Shown here: piece by piece, positions 46,591 to 59,044 of the stretch
Numbering within the stretch: the first letter of the stretch is position 1
Layout of the letters: each line of letters begins with the position of its first letter
Source of the DNA: Vanilla planifolia
Lineage: Eukaryota; Streptophyta; Magnoliopsida; Asparagales; Orchidaceae
NCBI GenBank assembly: GCA_023846275.1
Contig: CM043868.1
Span: forward strand, 2,437,153-2,501,152
DNA: 64,000 nucleotides
Reading direction: 5' to 3'
Notes under the pieces: generated by a model
Databases searched by the model: none
The model's input: only the letters and a program-made list of their open reading frames with translations
What the model was told of the DNA's origin: nothing
Position numbers and translations under genes: made by a program

Positions 46591-49500
46591 TAATGCATCT
46601 AATGATTTATAATAATAATAGTATCCAGTTAGAGCACTGGCATTATGATATGATTCATGATTGTCCCAAGATGATACAAGTGGCACTTATAAGTGGGGTT
46701 TTCTAAGTTGAAAAAAATTATGAAGTGATGTCCAATAATGTACTTGATGAAGGAAATTATGCTAAGCTTAAGCATTGATTTTGAATGTCATTTGGTAGGT
46801 TGTCATGTATGCTCAATTTGAGTATCTTCTGTACTCTCCAAATGTAATGAATTCTACCTTTCTTTATTTTTATGATAGCCTTATATTTATCCATTATGTT
46901 AATACCTTTGCAAGCTTCTTAACATATCACTTTAGCAAGGCACTTGTGTCTTTGTTTTCCTTCTTTCTAATGTTAATCCATGTGATGCAAATAAATTTTT
47001 TTAATAGCTTGACTTTCTATAGCCTCTCCATAATTGTCCAATGTAATGATTTAAAACCTAACATTAGTTAAGTAAGTTAGATCATTTGAGAGCAATGATG
47101 ACCTACATAAATTGCTAAGTGGTGCACCATTGGAGACTTGTTATAATGCCAAATATATTTGCATTCAATGCTGAATTGAGATAAGTTGGATTAGTAAACG
47201 AATATAGCATCTTTGAATCTATGCCTTGAATGAGTATCACAACTTTTGATTTATTTTATTTGAATTTTCCATGAACATTCACTTTAATACCATGTGTCTG
47301 AGGTGGAGTTTATGAGTAGTAATTAATCTTCTTGAATTGAAAATAAGGAAGTTAGGCTGCACCAAAGCCTAATTTATTTAATGTGCTTGACTTAATGAAT
47401 AAGCCCTTAAAAATACACAAGCATTGCCAATTAATATTCTCAATTATCTAACCTTCTATTATAGTATTCTCTTCATACAATCTCAAGTTTCTATCTCTCT
47501 AAATCTTCCAAAACATTAACATAAAAATGAGGTACATAACTTCCTTATTAATTGAGCTACCATTTATACCTTGCCACCATTGCTTTAGGAGTGAAGTAAT
47601 TAATTGTAATATCCTAACTTTATTTTCTAAGGTCATTCCATATAATTCCTAAACCCATTTAGCATTACTACATTCAGCAAAAGCGTTATCAAGAGTCCCC
47701 TCATTACACCAATGTGGGCACTTGAAAGCATGCTAGACACATAGTCTTCTTAGTTGAGTTAAGAAAGAAAGAGTGTGATGGAGTATATGCTAAAGTAGGA
47801 TAGAAAGTTTTGTAAGAGGTTTTCCACTCCAGATCTTTTTCTGAGAGGTCTTCTAAAAGGTTTTACTTCATATAGTATTCCAAGATGAATTCAAAGTGAA
47901 TAAACACTTTACTTCTTGAAGGAGATTTGAACACCAAAGATGCAACAAACTCCCTTTTTTCCACATTTCTCTATATTTTTTATGGATTTTGTGTGTGCTT
48001 ACCATTATCATATTTTGTGTTATTGAATTTTTTCAAAAAGGGAATAAGATGTTAATAATCTTTAATTTAGCTTAGTAGAATATGGTAAGACCATGTCATT
48101 TAACTTCCTTAAACTAAGTTCATTCTCTTATCATGGTTTACTAAGCTTAGCCCAACTGATCCAAAGGTGTTTGTGGGCATTGTCAGTGTCACACAATAAG
48201 AATGCATTCATAATTTTTTTGAGCCTTGTTTCAATTTGTATTAAGGGAATAAGGTCACTAATGTATGAACAAAGATAGAGTTGAGTCATGTTTGATGAGT
48301 ATTAATCCATCTCAAATTGACAATAGCTTCTTCTTCCAACCAGTAACATTGTTTTGTAGTTTTTCTACTAGGTGCTAAAAATATATAGATTTCTTTCTAC
48401 CAATGAATATTGAGCATCCTAAGTACATAATGGGCATAGATCTTTGTTAAAATCTAAGAACCTTTGTAATTCTCCTAGATACAACTACTTTCAACTTAAA
48501 AGAAATATAAAATTTTCATTTGTCCTAATTTAATTATAAACTTGATGTTCACCAAAAGTTTTCAAGTATGTTATGAATACCATTTAAGGACCTTAAATCC
48601 CTTCTACTAAAAATTATGATGTCATCAACATAGTTGACTTGTTTAATTAGTGGCATGTCCTTTGTAGTAGCATAATGTAATATTGTCCTTTTATGAAAAC
48701 TTTGATTTAAACTTTTGGAAACACATTCCATAGAAATGCTGAAGAGTAGTGGAGAGATAATACTACCTTACAAAAGCCCCTTTTGTGGTTGAAAGAATCT
48801 ACATGGATAGTCATTAATAATAATGGATAATCATGAGTTATTAATAAGATTCTTGACCCAAGGAATTAAACTTGACTAAAAATTTAAAGCATTAAAGCAC
48901 TTTAAATGAAAATTATCATGAAGTAGTTTCAAATGTACTTTTAATATCTAACTTAGTTATATAGTTTACTCTCTAATTTTCTATATTCAATATGACAATT
49001 AACTATTGATCAATCAAAATATTACCATCCTTTTTCTTACCTTTAATAAATCCAACCTACTATAGTGAAATAATTTTTCTTAGTAGGTATTATAATTTAT
49101 TAGATAGAAGCTTGCTAATAATTCTTCCAATAAATTTAGTTACACAAATAGTCTTAAAGTCCTAAAAAGTGGACAGATTGTTGGACTTTAGAGTTAAAAT
49201 AATATGGGAATTAGTAATTCCTTTGAGTATAGCACTATTTTCCAAGAAATCTTTTATTGCATACTTAACATCTAAGGTAATAATATCCTAATAGGTAAAA
49301 AAAATATACCATTGAAGCCATATAGGCCCATTACACTATGCTTGTCTAGCTAAAAAACAAATTGACAAACTTCTTCACTAGTCACATCTTTAACAATAGC
49401 TATGTTATCTTTTAGAGAAATAAGTCAATGAATAAAATGTAGCTCTTCATTCAAGGTGATAATCTTTAATTTCTTAAAATGTTCTTTAAAGTATTTTATA

Positions 49501-50105
49501 GTAGCATATTGTAATTCTTCTTGACATGAGATCTTGGTTCCATCTTTCTCTTAAATGACAGAGTTGTGGGGTTTTGAGTATCTATCTATAACAAAAGCAT
49601 TGAAAACTTTTGTGGTTTTTTTCACCAACATTTAACCATTTATCACTGACATTTTTGTGCCAAAGGACTTCTTCCTTTCTCAATTCATCCATATGTTGTT
49701 GGTTTGCTACAATCAATCTAATGTTGTCTTATTCTAAACCACTTTTCATGAATTTCATTTCATAATCCTTGACTTCATCTTCAAATTTTTTAATATTCTA
49801 GAAAATGGTCCTAAAATTTGTATTGTTCCATTATTTTATACATTCTTGTGGTATTATAAGCTTGAAAGCTAGCCTTCATGTGAGTCAAGTATATAAAATT
49901 TATCTAGCTATTTTTTAATCAATTTATATAAGGTAGGAAGTGAAGTCCACATACTTTGAAATTTGAATTACCTTGGCTATACAATTGTTTAGCAAAGCTC
50001 CATAGAAAAGAGAATGGTCAGACCCATCCTACTTATATGTTCAACAACCACAGTGGATTGCTATGCATCATTAATTTGTTTCCAAATATTCTATCTAAAA
50101 TCTAT
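46591..50105 (-). mobile_element. LINE-IV, 5'-truncated minus-strand LINE
   Basis: Only the end of the endonuclease, then reverse transcriptase, zf-RVT-like region and RNase H remain. At about 50105 the coding stops abruptly and a quasi-palindrome-rich sequence begins. LINEs are often 5' truncated during insertion, but later replacement by the neighbouring LTR cannot be excluded. The 3' end is near a minus-strand A-run (plus-strand T-run at 46588-46594), directly before LINE-III. Confidence 0.75.
46760..50105 (-). pseudogene. LINE-IV ORF2 remnant: endonuclease end, reverse transcriptase, RNase H
   Basis: Minus-strand order: DRIFGNKLMMHSNP (about 50100-50060), the endonuclease SDHSL motif (50010-50022), NFKFQSMWT (about 49970-49945), linker LWHKNVSDKWLNVGEKN (49690-49640). 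Reverse transcriptase: VTSEEVCQFVF (near 49380), YAIKDFLENSAILKG, VGFIKGKKKDGN, TKLDIKSTFET, INDYPCRFFQPQKGLL, SPLLFSISMECV. A 60-codon ORF (48549-48731) holds VNYVDDIIIF with Y-V-D-D at 48621-48632. ACFKCPHW and GTLDNAFAECSNAKWV (47735-47670) are the zf-RVT-like block, MFWKIWRDRNLRLYEE (TAG for one Trp; about 47505-47460) the usual linker, and GIKVNVHGKF (about 47290-47262) opens RNase H. The RNase H end is poorly readable. The 88-codon plus-strand ORF at 46805-47071 is antisense to it. Confidence 0.8.
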
Positions 50106-51607
50106 AGAAAGCTAGAAGGTTTCTATTAGAAGATCATAAAATCCAATTTATATGATATATACATGAAATATTGGATAAAAAATTGAGAAGAAGGAATTAT
50201 ATAATACAATATTAGATATCATATAGTATAATAAGATAAACATATAAACAATTAAGAATATCATATAGTATGATACCCTATTATCATACGATACAATATT
50301 ATGAGTGGGATTATCATATAGAAAGATCAAATTTTATGACTAAAGGAAAATAATTGGAGCATAAGCAAAACGAAAATGTCTTAGAGTATGATACATAGAA
50401 TTAGATGGTAAGATAGGATGAGTAGAGAAAATTTGTTATATGAAAAGCTGTCAGATAAAATTATCATAACAATGTGAATTAGAAATCATACAAAACAATA
50501 ATATGAGTAAAAGTGTAAGAATACCACACAAAATTATAAGACATTACCATAAAATATGATCATAGGAGCTAGTTAAAGTAAAAAAGAAATCATACTAACT
50601 AATAGGGTAATATGAGCATAAGAAAGTAATAAAAATACTATATAATACCATATAGAAATCATACACTATCAATATGAAATTGCAAGATTAGGAAGAATCA
50701 TAGATTACTATCTAGTATGAGCAAAAAAGAAGAAAGATACGAGTAGGATGTGGAGAATCATATAGTATAATTAAAAAATCATAATAGGTTGATTCCTTAG
50801 AACATGGGCGATCTAGGTCAAATTGATAAGACATATGAGTGATCATGTCATATCATATAATACAAAGAACAATAATGTACTAGTATAATTAGAAGAAAAA
50901 GAGAAAGCAATCAAATCAAATCAAATGACATACAAATGAAAAGAAACATGGATTTATCATATAGTATAAAGATAGGAATCATATGATATGATTTTAGAAA
51001 AAAATCAGAGAAATGAATTACAATAAGGATGAATTATAGAAATGTTTGTATACCTTTTGTGATACAAATTGTGGAGATGCTTACAATGATAAAGAGATGA
51101 ATGATTTAAAAAAGAAGAATATTTCATTAGATGCTTTAATATTATATTATGCAAATCACATGAGTTTTTAAAATGCAAACATATAGAATGCATGATCTTA
51201 TCAAGAATGGCTTTAAGAAATCAAGATATATATGATGAACTTTGAAAGAATTTTAATTTTGTTAAATAAGAGTTTGAATAATGGGTACAATTTGATAAAG
51301 GTAAAGAAATGATTGATCAAAATTTCAATGATGAAATTCTTATAAGGGGAATTGCAACAACTCAAAAGTAGGGCAAGAAATTTTAATAAATTCAATTCAA
51401 GAGATATCAAATTAAAGAATAGTTGAGAAATGATTAAAGATCTAAGGGATGGATGATATTTAGGAATGGAAGCTTTGATCTCCTCTTATAATTTGTGAGC
51501 TTATCCAAGCATGCAAATATATGGTGATTGTTAAAAGGTCATGTCCATCTCAAGTGGTTTATGATGGGATATTGTAGATATGGTGGTCATGTGATAGAGT
51601 CACTACA
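50106..51607 (-). repeat. Gypsy-D 3' LTR-like region
   Basis: On the minus strand GATAGAGAGGGAT (51608-51620) is a polypurine tract followed by TGTAGTGACTCTATC from 51607, close to the TGTAATGACC start of the Gypsy-A LTR. The region runs without coding sequence to LINE-IV at about 50105, where the lower part is the quasi-palindrome cluster. Where the LTR ends is not known; ORFs at 50148-50330, 51005-51193, 51213-51410 and 51528-51725 match nothing. Confidence 0.45.
50140..50990. repeat. Quasi-palindrome cluster 2 (ATCATATAGTATGAT type)
   Basis: About a dozen or more copies of ATCATATAGTATGAT and variants occur every ~40-70 bases, for example AATATCATATAGTATGATAC (50257), TTATCATACGATACAAT (50281), GAGAATCATATAGTATAATT (50754) and GAATCATATGATATGATTTT (50977). 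Each can form a small hairpin. The same motif family is found near 14.7-15.3 and 54.2-54.8 kb. Confidence 0.75.
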
Positions 51608-53345
51608 ATCCCTCTCTATCAAGGTTCCCTTAAGTTCTATCCACATTCATTTCAATATCCTTTTTTTGGCTTTATGCTATTTTTTGCATATCACACTTTT
51701 AGAACCTTGTATTATGTTGGATTAATATATGTGGACATGATATCATGTTCTAATCTTGAAACTTATGAAGTCTATTAAAAACCCATATAATCTTACCCAA
51801 ATTTTCTTATATGAACAAAAGTCTTCTCTTTATAGAACCTTATTAAAAAATTAATCCTCTATTATTCTCAAGTTTTTTAATGTTAACATCAATCAATTGA
51901 CTTTAATTACCTTTAAACCAATATAGAGGGGCTTAGCACTTCATTCCATGCAAAAGTTCATAAGGTGTCATTCTAATTCTAGCATAGAAGTTTTATTATA
52001 AGCAAATTCTATCAAAGGTATACAACTATCCGAGTCTCCTCCAAAGTTTAGAACACAAAGTCTCACCAAGTATTTAAAGGTCTTAATGGTTCTTTCAGTT
52101 TATGTATTAGTTTGAGGTAGAAAGATATGTTAAAAACTTAACTCATATTCAAAAGCTTTATGAATATTTCTCAAAAATTAGGATGTAACTTTCAGTTCTT
52201 GATAAAAAATTATCACTTTGGAACTACATGCAATATCACATTCTTTTGAACATACAACTTAGCTAATTTATTTACAAAAAAGGGAATTTTTAATGGCTAG
52301 AAAATATGTAGACTTGGTAAAGTTATATAAAACTACTCATACTAAATCAAGTCCTCTAGGAGTCTTAGGTAGCTAAATATTGAAATCCATGGTGTATACT
52401 TTATTTTTCATGTTAGGTAAAGATTGTAATAAACCACAAAGCTTCTATTAGTTCTTTTTAACCTACTAGCAAACAAGACATCTTTTTGATTTACTTGACT
52501 ACATCTTTTTCATACTAGACCACTAATAACTCTATCTCAATTTTTGATACATTTAATTATCTCTGAGATGAATGGAGTACTTGAAATTATGGGATTTAAA
52601 CAAAAATAATTACTTAAGCTATTAGTAAGAAAGAACCCATAACCTATTTTATAAGCTTAATAAATCATTTTTATCAAAAGTATAATTAGAGAACACATAA
52701 TAGCCTTCCTACTCAATGAATTAACAACCATGTTGCCTTTACTAATGTGATAGTCTATAGTTGAGTCATATTCCTTAATGAATTCCACCCATCATTTCTT
52801 ACTCAACTTAATTTTTTTTAATGAAAAGGTATTTCAAATTTTGGTTCTTAGAAACCACCTATATTTCACCTTATATAAGTATTGCTTTGAGATCTTTAAT
52901 GTAAAAACTCTAGCAGCTAGTTTTGAATAATGCATAAGATTGTTATCTCATGAGATTTTAGTTGTCTTGAAACATAGGGAACAACTCTAGCATTCCATTT
53001 AAACACCACCCCAACCCTTAGAGTGAAGCATCACTAAAGATTAGATATCTCCCTTTTAACAAAATCAAGCCTAAAGTTGTAGCCAACTTTTCTTTCAACT
53101 TTAGAAAACTATTCCCGTAGTCATCATCCTATTCAATTTCACAACTTTCAAAGTTGATCTCATCAATGGAATTTCTATCTAAGAAAATCCTAGTACAAAT
53201 TTTTAATAATGGTTGTTAAGATCAAAGAAACTCTAAATCTCTAAAATAATAGTCAAAATAAGCCAATCCATAATGCAAAGCTTTTTCAAGGGTCAATAGA
53301 TATCCTTAATGCATTTAATCACATGTGCAAAAAATACCACTTAAG
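51608..53345 (-). pseudogene. Ty3/Gypsy RNase H and integrase (Gypsy-D, second part)
   Basis: Minus-strand reading from 53335: GLAYFDYYF-type block at the end of reverse transcriptase, NSFLKLKEKLATTLGLIL (about 53105-53050), then RNase H SDASL-x-GLGWCLNG (about 53032-52990), the 'SRQLK-HE' block and KKWWVEFIKEYDSTIDYH with NMVVNSLSRKAI (52800-52695). Integrase follows weakly: TPWISI (about 52395), then LVRLCVLNFGG, CIPLIEFAYNKTSM (about 52020-51980) and a 'APYELLHGMK..PLYW'-like end near 51925-51890. These are the block order and wording of Tekay/Del-type Gypsy elements. The coding end is followed by a polypurine tract and LTR start at 51607. Stops and frameshifts are dense. Confidence 0.8.
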
Positions 53346-54179
53346 ATAACCAAAACTACCTTAAAAAATTTTAATACAATTGATTTTCTCTTAAAATCTA
53401 TAGTATAATATGCTAGCAAAAGGATAGTCTTCTGATAAGAATAAAAGTAGTTGTACTCTTATAATAATTTCAGAAAATAAGCTTCATGCAAATTTTGTTA
53501 TTTTATATATATCTACACTAAGTATTTCTTAAGAAAAAATATTAATTAATTTTAAAAGAGGATGTTGGTGATTCAAATAATTAAAGAACACATGGCTTTT
53601 AGTTTGTTTGGAAAACACACAAGCTAAGACCATCCTAGACCAAAAAACCCCAAGCTTATGAATCCATCACCACCGTTTGTTTAAAGATGCATAGATGAAA
53701 AACCATTACAAATAAGATCCCTAAGAATCAATAAATAGTCAAAAAGAACTACATTATATATGGCTTATAGAAGCCACAAAACATTAGCAAACATCACAAG
53801 TCAAAGTAAGAGAATGATAGCTTTCTAATAATAAAAATACTATAATAAAAGCCTATAGCAAGTGCAAATCTCTAGTGTCATACCATATAAAAATATGTAA
53901 TAATGTCACTATTTAAAAGTAGGGGGAGAGATGAAAAGTTTGAGAGCACAACAACATAATGAAGAGATCCAAAAATCTAAAATGAGTGAAACTCCTTTAA
54001 CACAACATGGTTGATGAAATTGAATCACTTTCTTAATTACTTTTAATTATCTTTTTCTTTGATTATTCAATCCTTTATTTATAAGAAAAAGACTATCATA
54101 AGATTGCATATGGTAATGCTAATGGCTAAACAACATATATCATACATTTTTTAGAAAGGTTAAACAAGCCACTATAAGT

Positions 54180-54840
54180 CTTCACACCTATTCATACTAT
54201 ATAATCGACTAGATCATACTTTATGATGACTCCAAATGAACTACTCAGATAATAAATCAAGTTGTATAACTTCTTATGGCTCTAGTATTATATGGTTAAA
54301 AAACTAGTGATATTGTACAAAAACTAAATATCATACTATACAAAATTCTTTGGTTTAGGTGTAATAAAGGTAAGTTGATCTATTTCATCTATTTTATATG
54401 ATCATATAATATGATAAAATAATATTGTTTTTACAAAATTCTTGACAATTATTATTTACCTCAAAATGTACACAGTTCTTGATATTTCTATTTCACTCAT
54501 CCTTTTATACTCAAATTATCGTCTACTATTTGATGACATATTATCATATTATTATCAAACTCTCAGCTCTTATATTTTTTCTCTCTATCCTAAGTATGAA
54601 AATGATGATATTGTATGGCAATGAATATTGTATCATATGATTACATTTAACTCATGACTTAGATAATTTTATTACTTTTCTATTCAGAGTGTACTGATAA
54701 TAATATTGGTCATTCTACAAAATATAAAAGACTATATTACATGATGTAATAGAACTTCTATGAATGCACACAATCAGACTATCTTATTCTCCTTCATACA
54801 CTTGTTTAAATACCGACTATACTATATGATATATATATAT
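54180..54840. repeat. Quasi-palindrome cluster 3 (ATCATA/TATGAT type)
   Basis: Examples are TAGATCATACTTTATGATGA (54209), TATATGATCATATAATATG (54395), GTATCATATGATTACA (54629) and ACATGATGTAATAG (54738). Density is lower than at 50140-50990 but the motif is the same. Confidence 0.6.
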
Positions 54841-54844
54841 ATAT
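54829..54844. repeat. (AT)8 microsatellite
   Basis: Uninterrupted AT dinucleotide run at the edge of quasi-palindrome cluster 3. Confidence 0.9.
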
Positions 54845-55294
54845 TATATAATAAGTGTAACTTTGATTTATGTGAAATTTCAAACTTTTATTTATTCTCT
54901 TATATATTATTAAGCCTTAATTGATGAGAGTGTATTCTTAAAACTTAAAATGATATCACAAATTAATTTAAAAAAGAACATAGGTTGATATCAGAATTAA
55001 AGTTAATTTGAATAAGGATGCAATCCTAAGTGTTACAAGAAAATATTTTATAGGTGTTTACAATTTAGGAAGGTCAAAAAGTAAATAATGAATACTCATG
55101 ATGGTTATCACACTATTAAGAACAAATTTCTCTATGGGTTGATTAATTTTGTGAAGCACATCCTTGATCAAATCCCATGGTGATACATAATTTCATCATA
55201 TCTTAGATGATCATCAACTTGTACCCATCCTAAGACATCAACTTAAACATAATGTTAGTAAACTTGTTCATTATCATCAAACTCTCACATAAGG

Positions 55295-56445
55295 TCATCT
55301 CTGTTAACAACAAAAATAAAACATAATGCATTGGGCATTTAAAACATATAAGGATATCATTAATAAATGATCACAAACTAGTCTACAAGTATTTTAAAAA
55401 GCTTATTCATTAAGTCCATAATGGTGACAGATGTATTTGTAAGATAAGATAACACCAAGAACTCATAGTACCCATAACAAGTTTTAAAAGCAATTTCAGC
55501 ATGTCTTCTTTCTTGATTTTCAAATGAAGGTACCTAAATTCCAAATCAATCTTCTAAAAAACATTATAACATCTTGAAACTAATAAAATAAATCATCAAC
55601 CCATAGTCATGAATATTTGTTCTTGATAGTTAATTTATTTAATTTTCTATAGTTTATGCACAATAGAAGGATATCATTTTTGTTTTTGAAAAAAAAAGAT
55701 GAGTCTTTTCCATGGAGATACATTAGGATGGATAAAACTCTTGTCTAGAAACTCTTAGATCACAAGTGTCACCACTAGAAATGCTATGAGCATGATTCAA
55801 TACAAAGCTTTGGATATATACTTGGCTTTTGGTACCATTTGAATTTCAAAATCAATCTTTTTATTAGGAGAGAGTCCAAATAGATCCTCAGAAAACATCT
55901 AAAGATTGACAAATCAAAGGCACATCCTGTGGACCTATAAATTTCTAATCAATATATATAAAAGACAATCAAAATCCTTTATTGTCCTTTAGTATTCTTT
56001 AAGCTTTTAGAATAGAAATAAGAAGAATTCCTCTTTCTTTACCAAAGATGACCACTTTCTCTCCATCCTTAGCTACTGATATAATTTTCCTTTCCACACA
56101 ATAAAGAAATTCTTGGTGTTATATAACAAGCCTTTACCTAAAATAATATCAAATTCAAATAAGGGTAAGAAAAATAATTCGACAAAAAAAATCTAATTTT
56201 TATTTCTCCCCAAATAGACACATTTATTTAAAATTCATCCCCATCAAGAATTTCATAAATAAAAGACTATGTTTGATTTAATTTGATAATCAAAGCATCA
56301 AACATATGGTGGGATAAAAATGAATGTTAAACACCATTATAAAATAAGAAAGCTACTAGTAATTGTTGAAAGTATATCGTGCCTATTATTAAATTAGTCT
56401 CATGGAAAGCATCCTTTTGGGTGATGGCATATAACCTAGGCTATC
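55295..56445 (-). pseudogene. Ty3/Gypsy protease and reverse transcriptase (Gypsy-D, first part)
   Basis: On the minus strand the protease opens LYAITQKDAFHETNLIIGT (about 56425-56365), then VAFLFYNGV-x-HSFLSHHMFDAL; the usual D-T-G of the active site reads Y-N-G. FEFDIILGKGLL (about 56150-56110) is the 'DFDVILGMDWL' block. Reverse transcriptase: PNKKIDFEIQMVPKAKYISK (about 55875-55815), FLDKSFIHPNVSPW (55755-55705), LRYLHLKIKKEDMLK (about 55545-55495), and the catalytic F-I-D-D reads F-I-N-D at 55356-55367. Coding homology ends just below this at the 1.9-kb insertion. Upstream, the plus-strand chromovirus Gypsy-E begins only about 70 bases before the protease, so the gag of Gypsy-D would have to lie beyond 63270; I could not recognise it there. 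Confidence 0.8.
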
Positions 56446-56515
56446 TATCTTGGCTTACACTCAATAATTTCAATGAATATGATATGTTGGCCTCATTATG
56501 TTAAGGCAATATTTA

Positions 56516-57280
56516 TGTAGTACCAACCAATGACATCATAAAAACAACAACAATATAGAATTATGACAATGTCTCAAGCAAATTTAACCAAGCCATGAAG
56601 TGAACTTCAAATAACTATGAAAAATATAGCAAAACATTTTGCACAAATATTTAGAGTATTTAGAGATTTCATTTGGATTGAAAAATGGTATTAGTGTTGC
56701 TTATTTTACAATGTAGGTGTTAATACCTCTTACTTTCGTAAAAGTATATGTTAATAGATGTTTAGTGAGTGTTTTGTGGTTATAATGAAGAAAAATATCT
56801 AAACAATCCAAAAATCTAAATAGAAAGTATGTAATTTGATAATTTGAGTTATCATCTTTGTGTTTTTACTTTGTAGCTTTAGTGTGGGTCAAGTTTGATG
56901 ACCTCTTCTTTTGTTCAACTTTTTTATGACTATTGTAAGTTTATTTGGTGAGTATTACCCTTCCTCTGTTCATCTTTATTAACCTATTTTTCAACATTAG
57001 TAATCACCAACAAAACCACTCTTCTATTCCTTCAACTTTCTTGAGCTATTTCTTTGCAAATTAGAATTTATATTATAGCAATTTCATGTGCACTACTTGT
57101 GCAATAATCTATCCAAACAGTGCACATCTAGCTATTATCCAACACACATCTAGTGCCCAATAATAGACATTTGCAAAATGAATAACACCCAAATGGCAAT
57201 TTTTCATTTTTTAGCATGGATTCCTTTTATTCTACTTCTACATCATCTTGGAAGCAAAGAACCATTACTCCTCTCTATCA
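56516..57280 (+). repeat. Gypsy-E 5' LTR
   Basis: Matches 62423-63270 along its whole length: CCAATGACATCATAAA / TCAATGACATTACAA at the start, GTGTGGGT, CTTCCTC-GTTCATCTTT, ACTATAGCAATT-type words, and GGATTCCTTTA...CTACATCA-CTTGGAA near the end. It ends CTCTCTATCA at 57280. The ORF at 57216-57446 crosses its right edge and is not a gene. Confidence 0.9.
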
Positions 57281-57282
57281 TT

Positions 57283-57294
57283 TGGTATCAAAAA
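57283..57294 (+). other. Primer-binding site (initiator Met tRNA type, decayed)
   Basis: TGGTATCAAAAA two bases after the 5' LTR. The usual plant site complementary to initiator tRNA-Met starts TGGTATCAGAGC; the first eight bases match. Confidence 0.8.
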
Positions 57295-57838
57295 TGAAAA
57301 AAATCCAAAAAAAAATACTTCAAAGTTTGGAGAACATTGTAAGGCTTCATAATTGGTATTTTGCTCTTCATCAAACACCAATTGAGGTAGTCTTGCCCTT
57401 CCCTTTATGTTTCTTATTTTATTTGGTTAGAGCTCTAATTTTATAAAGTCATGTCTATCATGTCAAGTTGCAATTTTATGAGCAAATTATTTGTTTCTAA
57501 TATAGTGAAAACTCTCCATTCTAAACCAAGCCATTTACTAACAATCACACCATTAACCTTATTGAGTGTCCACTTACAAAAGAGTGTTTTACTTTTTTGC
57601 CCTGCTTATTAAATGTTAATTATTACACAAAAACTTAAATTGAAGAACTAACGAGAACAATTCAATTATTGTTAAGGCTTACTTGTGTTGCTTTTTCTAA
57701 GTTGTTTCTTTTTTAAAAAAAATACAGTAAAATAACTTGGAATCATCTCACCAGTTATTATGTATTCACCAATTACATCTTTTGTTCCATAAATTTTTTT
57801 CATCATTATCAATTATTTACATTTAAAATTGCAAAAAC
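57295..57838 (+). other. Gypsy-E leader
   Basis: Untranslated leader between primer-binding site and gag start, about 540 bases. No feature seen apart from a TA-rich composition. Confidence 0.5.
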
Positions 57839-58920
57839 ATGCCTCCAAAATCAACAACTATGGAAAAATTAAAATATCTAGAATAAGAAACAAACCTTAA
57901 AATGAATGAAATTAAAAAATCACAAATAGAGAAATTCAATGTCTTAACAAAACAGATTCTTCAACTTTTCAATCAAATACAGGCCTTACACTTACACCAT
58001 AGTCCTAAAAATTCACCTCAATCTCATCATGGTGACATACTTTATGGGGATGCAACAAATCAACAAAGAAAACATAATTTGAGAAGGGACCTTAAGTGTA
58101 GAACTCCACAAAGATCTTAATCTAGAAATAAAAAGGGAAGTCAAAGATAAAGCATCATCTTTTGATTACATCCCTAGCCCAAATAGATTCCTTGATTTTC
58201 TAATCAAAACAAAAGGGTTTTTGTATGCTACAAAATGGATGATTTATAAAAGTTAGCTTTACCAAAATAAACCTTATTGGTCATACAAAAATCTATTAGA
58301 TGAACATACTCTATATAGAAAAAAAAGGTAGATGAGTTATGACATAAGTAAAAAAGAAAAAAATATATGAAGGATATAATATTACCTAAGACCTATTGAA
58401 AAGACAATTCATGAAAATTTGTTACCATTAAAACAAGGACTATTAAGTGTAATAGATTATTTGAATCAATTTAAATAATTACTTGCTTGAATAGATTATT
58501 ATGATATTGATTAGCATCTAACTAGCAAATTCATGGACTACTACTAGAAACTAGGAAAGACGTCAAACGTTGTGACAACCAAACATTAGAAGAAGCTCCC
58601 TATATGCCCAGTTGTAGAATGTCACACCATCTCTCACTTATTCAATAACAAACACAAACCTAGCCTTTCAACATACTCCACACCAAAACTAGTTACAAAA
58701 TCTTGTTTGGCTTAATGAATCCCTTATCATGTCAAAATGTGTAAACCCTCCCCTAATGTCCTTCAAAAAAAACAATTTGATACTTCCAAAAACAAAGTAA
58801 AATAATTTATTTGTTTTAAATATCAAAAACTAGGTCACCTTAGCAAACAATATAGAGTACATCTCTTTCTCATTAATGAAGATGAAATCTAACTTACATT
58901 TTTAACTTGAAGAACTAAAA
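57839..58920 (+). pseudogene. Gypsy-E gag
   Basis: ATG 57839 begins MPPKSTTMEKLKYLE, the typical opening of chromovirus Gag, with a TAA at 57884; the frame then stays open to 58120 (72 codons, including a QALHLHHSPKNSPQSH segment). The core is poorly kept: LLPLKQGLLSVIDYLNQFK (about 58420-58476) resembles the 'L.QG..SV.EY...F' block. The zinc knuckle at 58812-58853 reads C-F-K-Y-Q-K-L-G-H-L-S-K-Q-Y, that is CX2CX4HX4C with the second and third Cys turned into Tyr. Gag forms the virus-like particle and packages RNA. Several stops make it non-functional. Confidence 0.8.
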
Positions 58921-59044
58921 GATGAAAATATATTCATAATAGATGAGGAAAATTATAAGAAAAAAGAAACACATATTAGAGTCATGTGATGTTTAATAAT
59001 GTTAGAAACTTAAACAAGATTGGAGAAGAAAAACTATTTTTAGC

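Larger units (their letters stand above)
53346..55290. mobile_element. Unclassified insertion interrupting Gypsy-D pol
   Basis: About 1.9 kb without coding homology separates the reverse-transcriptase catalytic region (down to ~55330) from the RNase H side (~53340) of one minus-strand pol. It contains quasi-palindrome cluster 3 (54180-54840) and an (AT)8 run. No terminal repeats were identified. It could be a solo LTR or another non-autonomous element. The 60-codon ORF at 54442-54624 has no family. Confidence 0.5.

Noticed and set aside
46805-47071. 88-codon plus-strand ORF rich in Phe, Leu and Ser, looking like a small membrane protein
   Set aside because: It is antisense to the LINE-IV RNase H region; hydrophobic composition is expected on that strand, and no promoter or relative is apparent.
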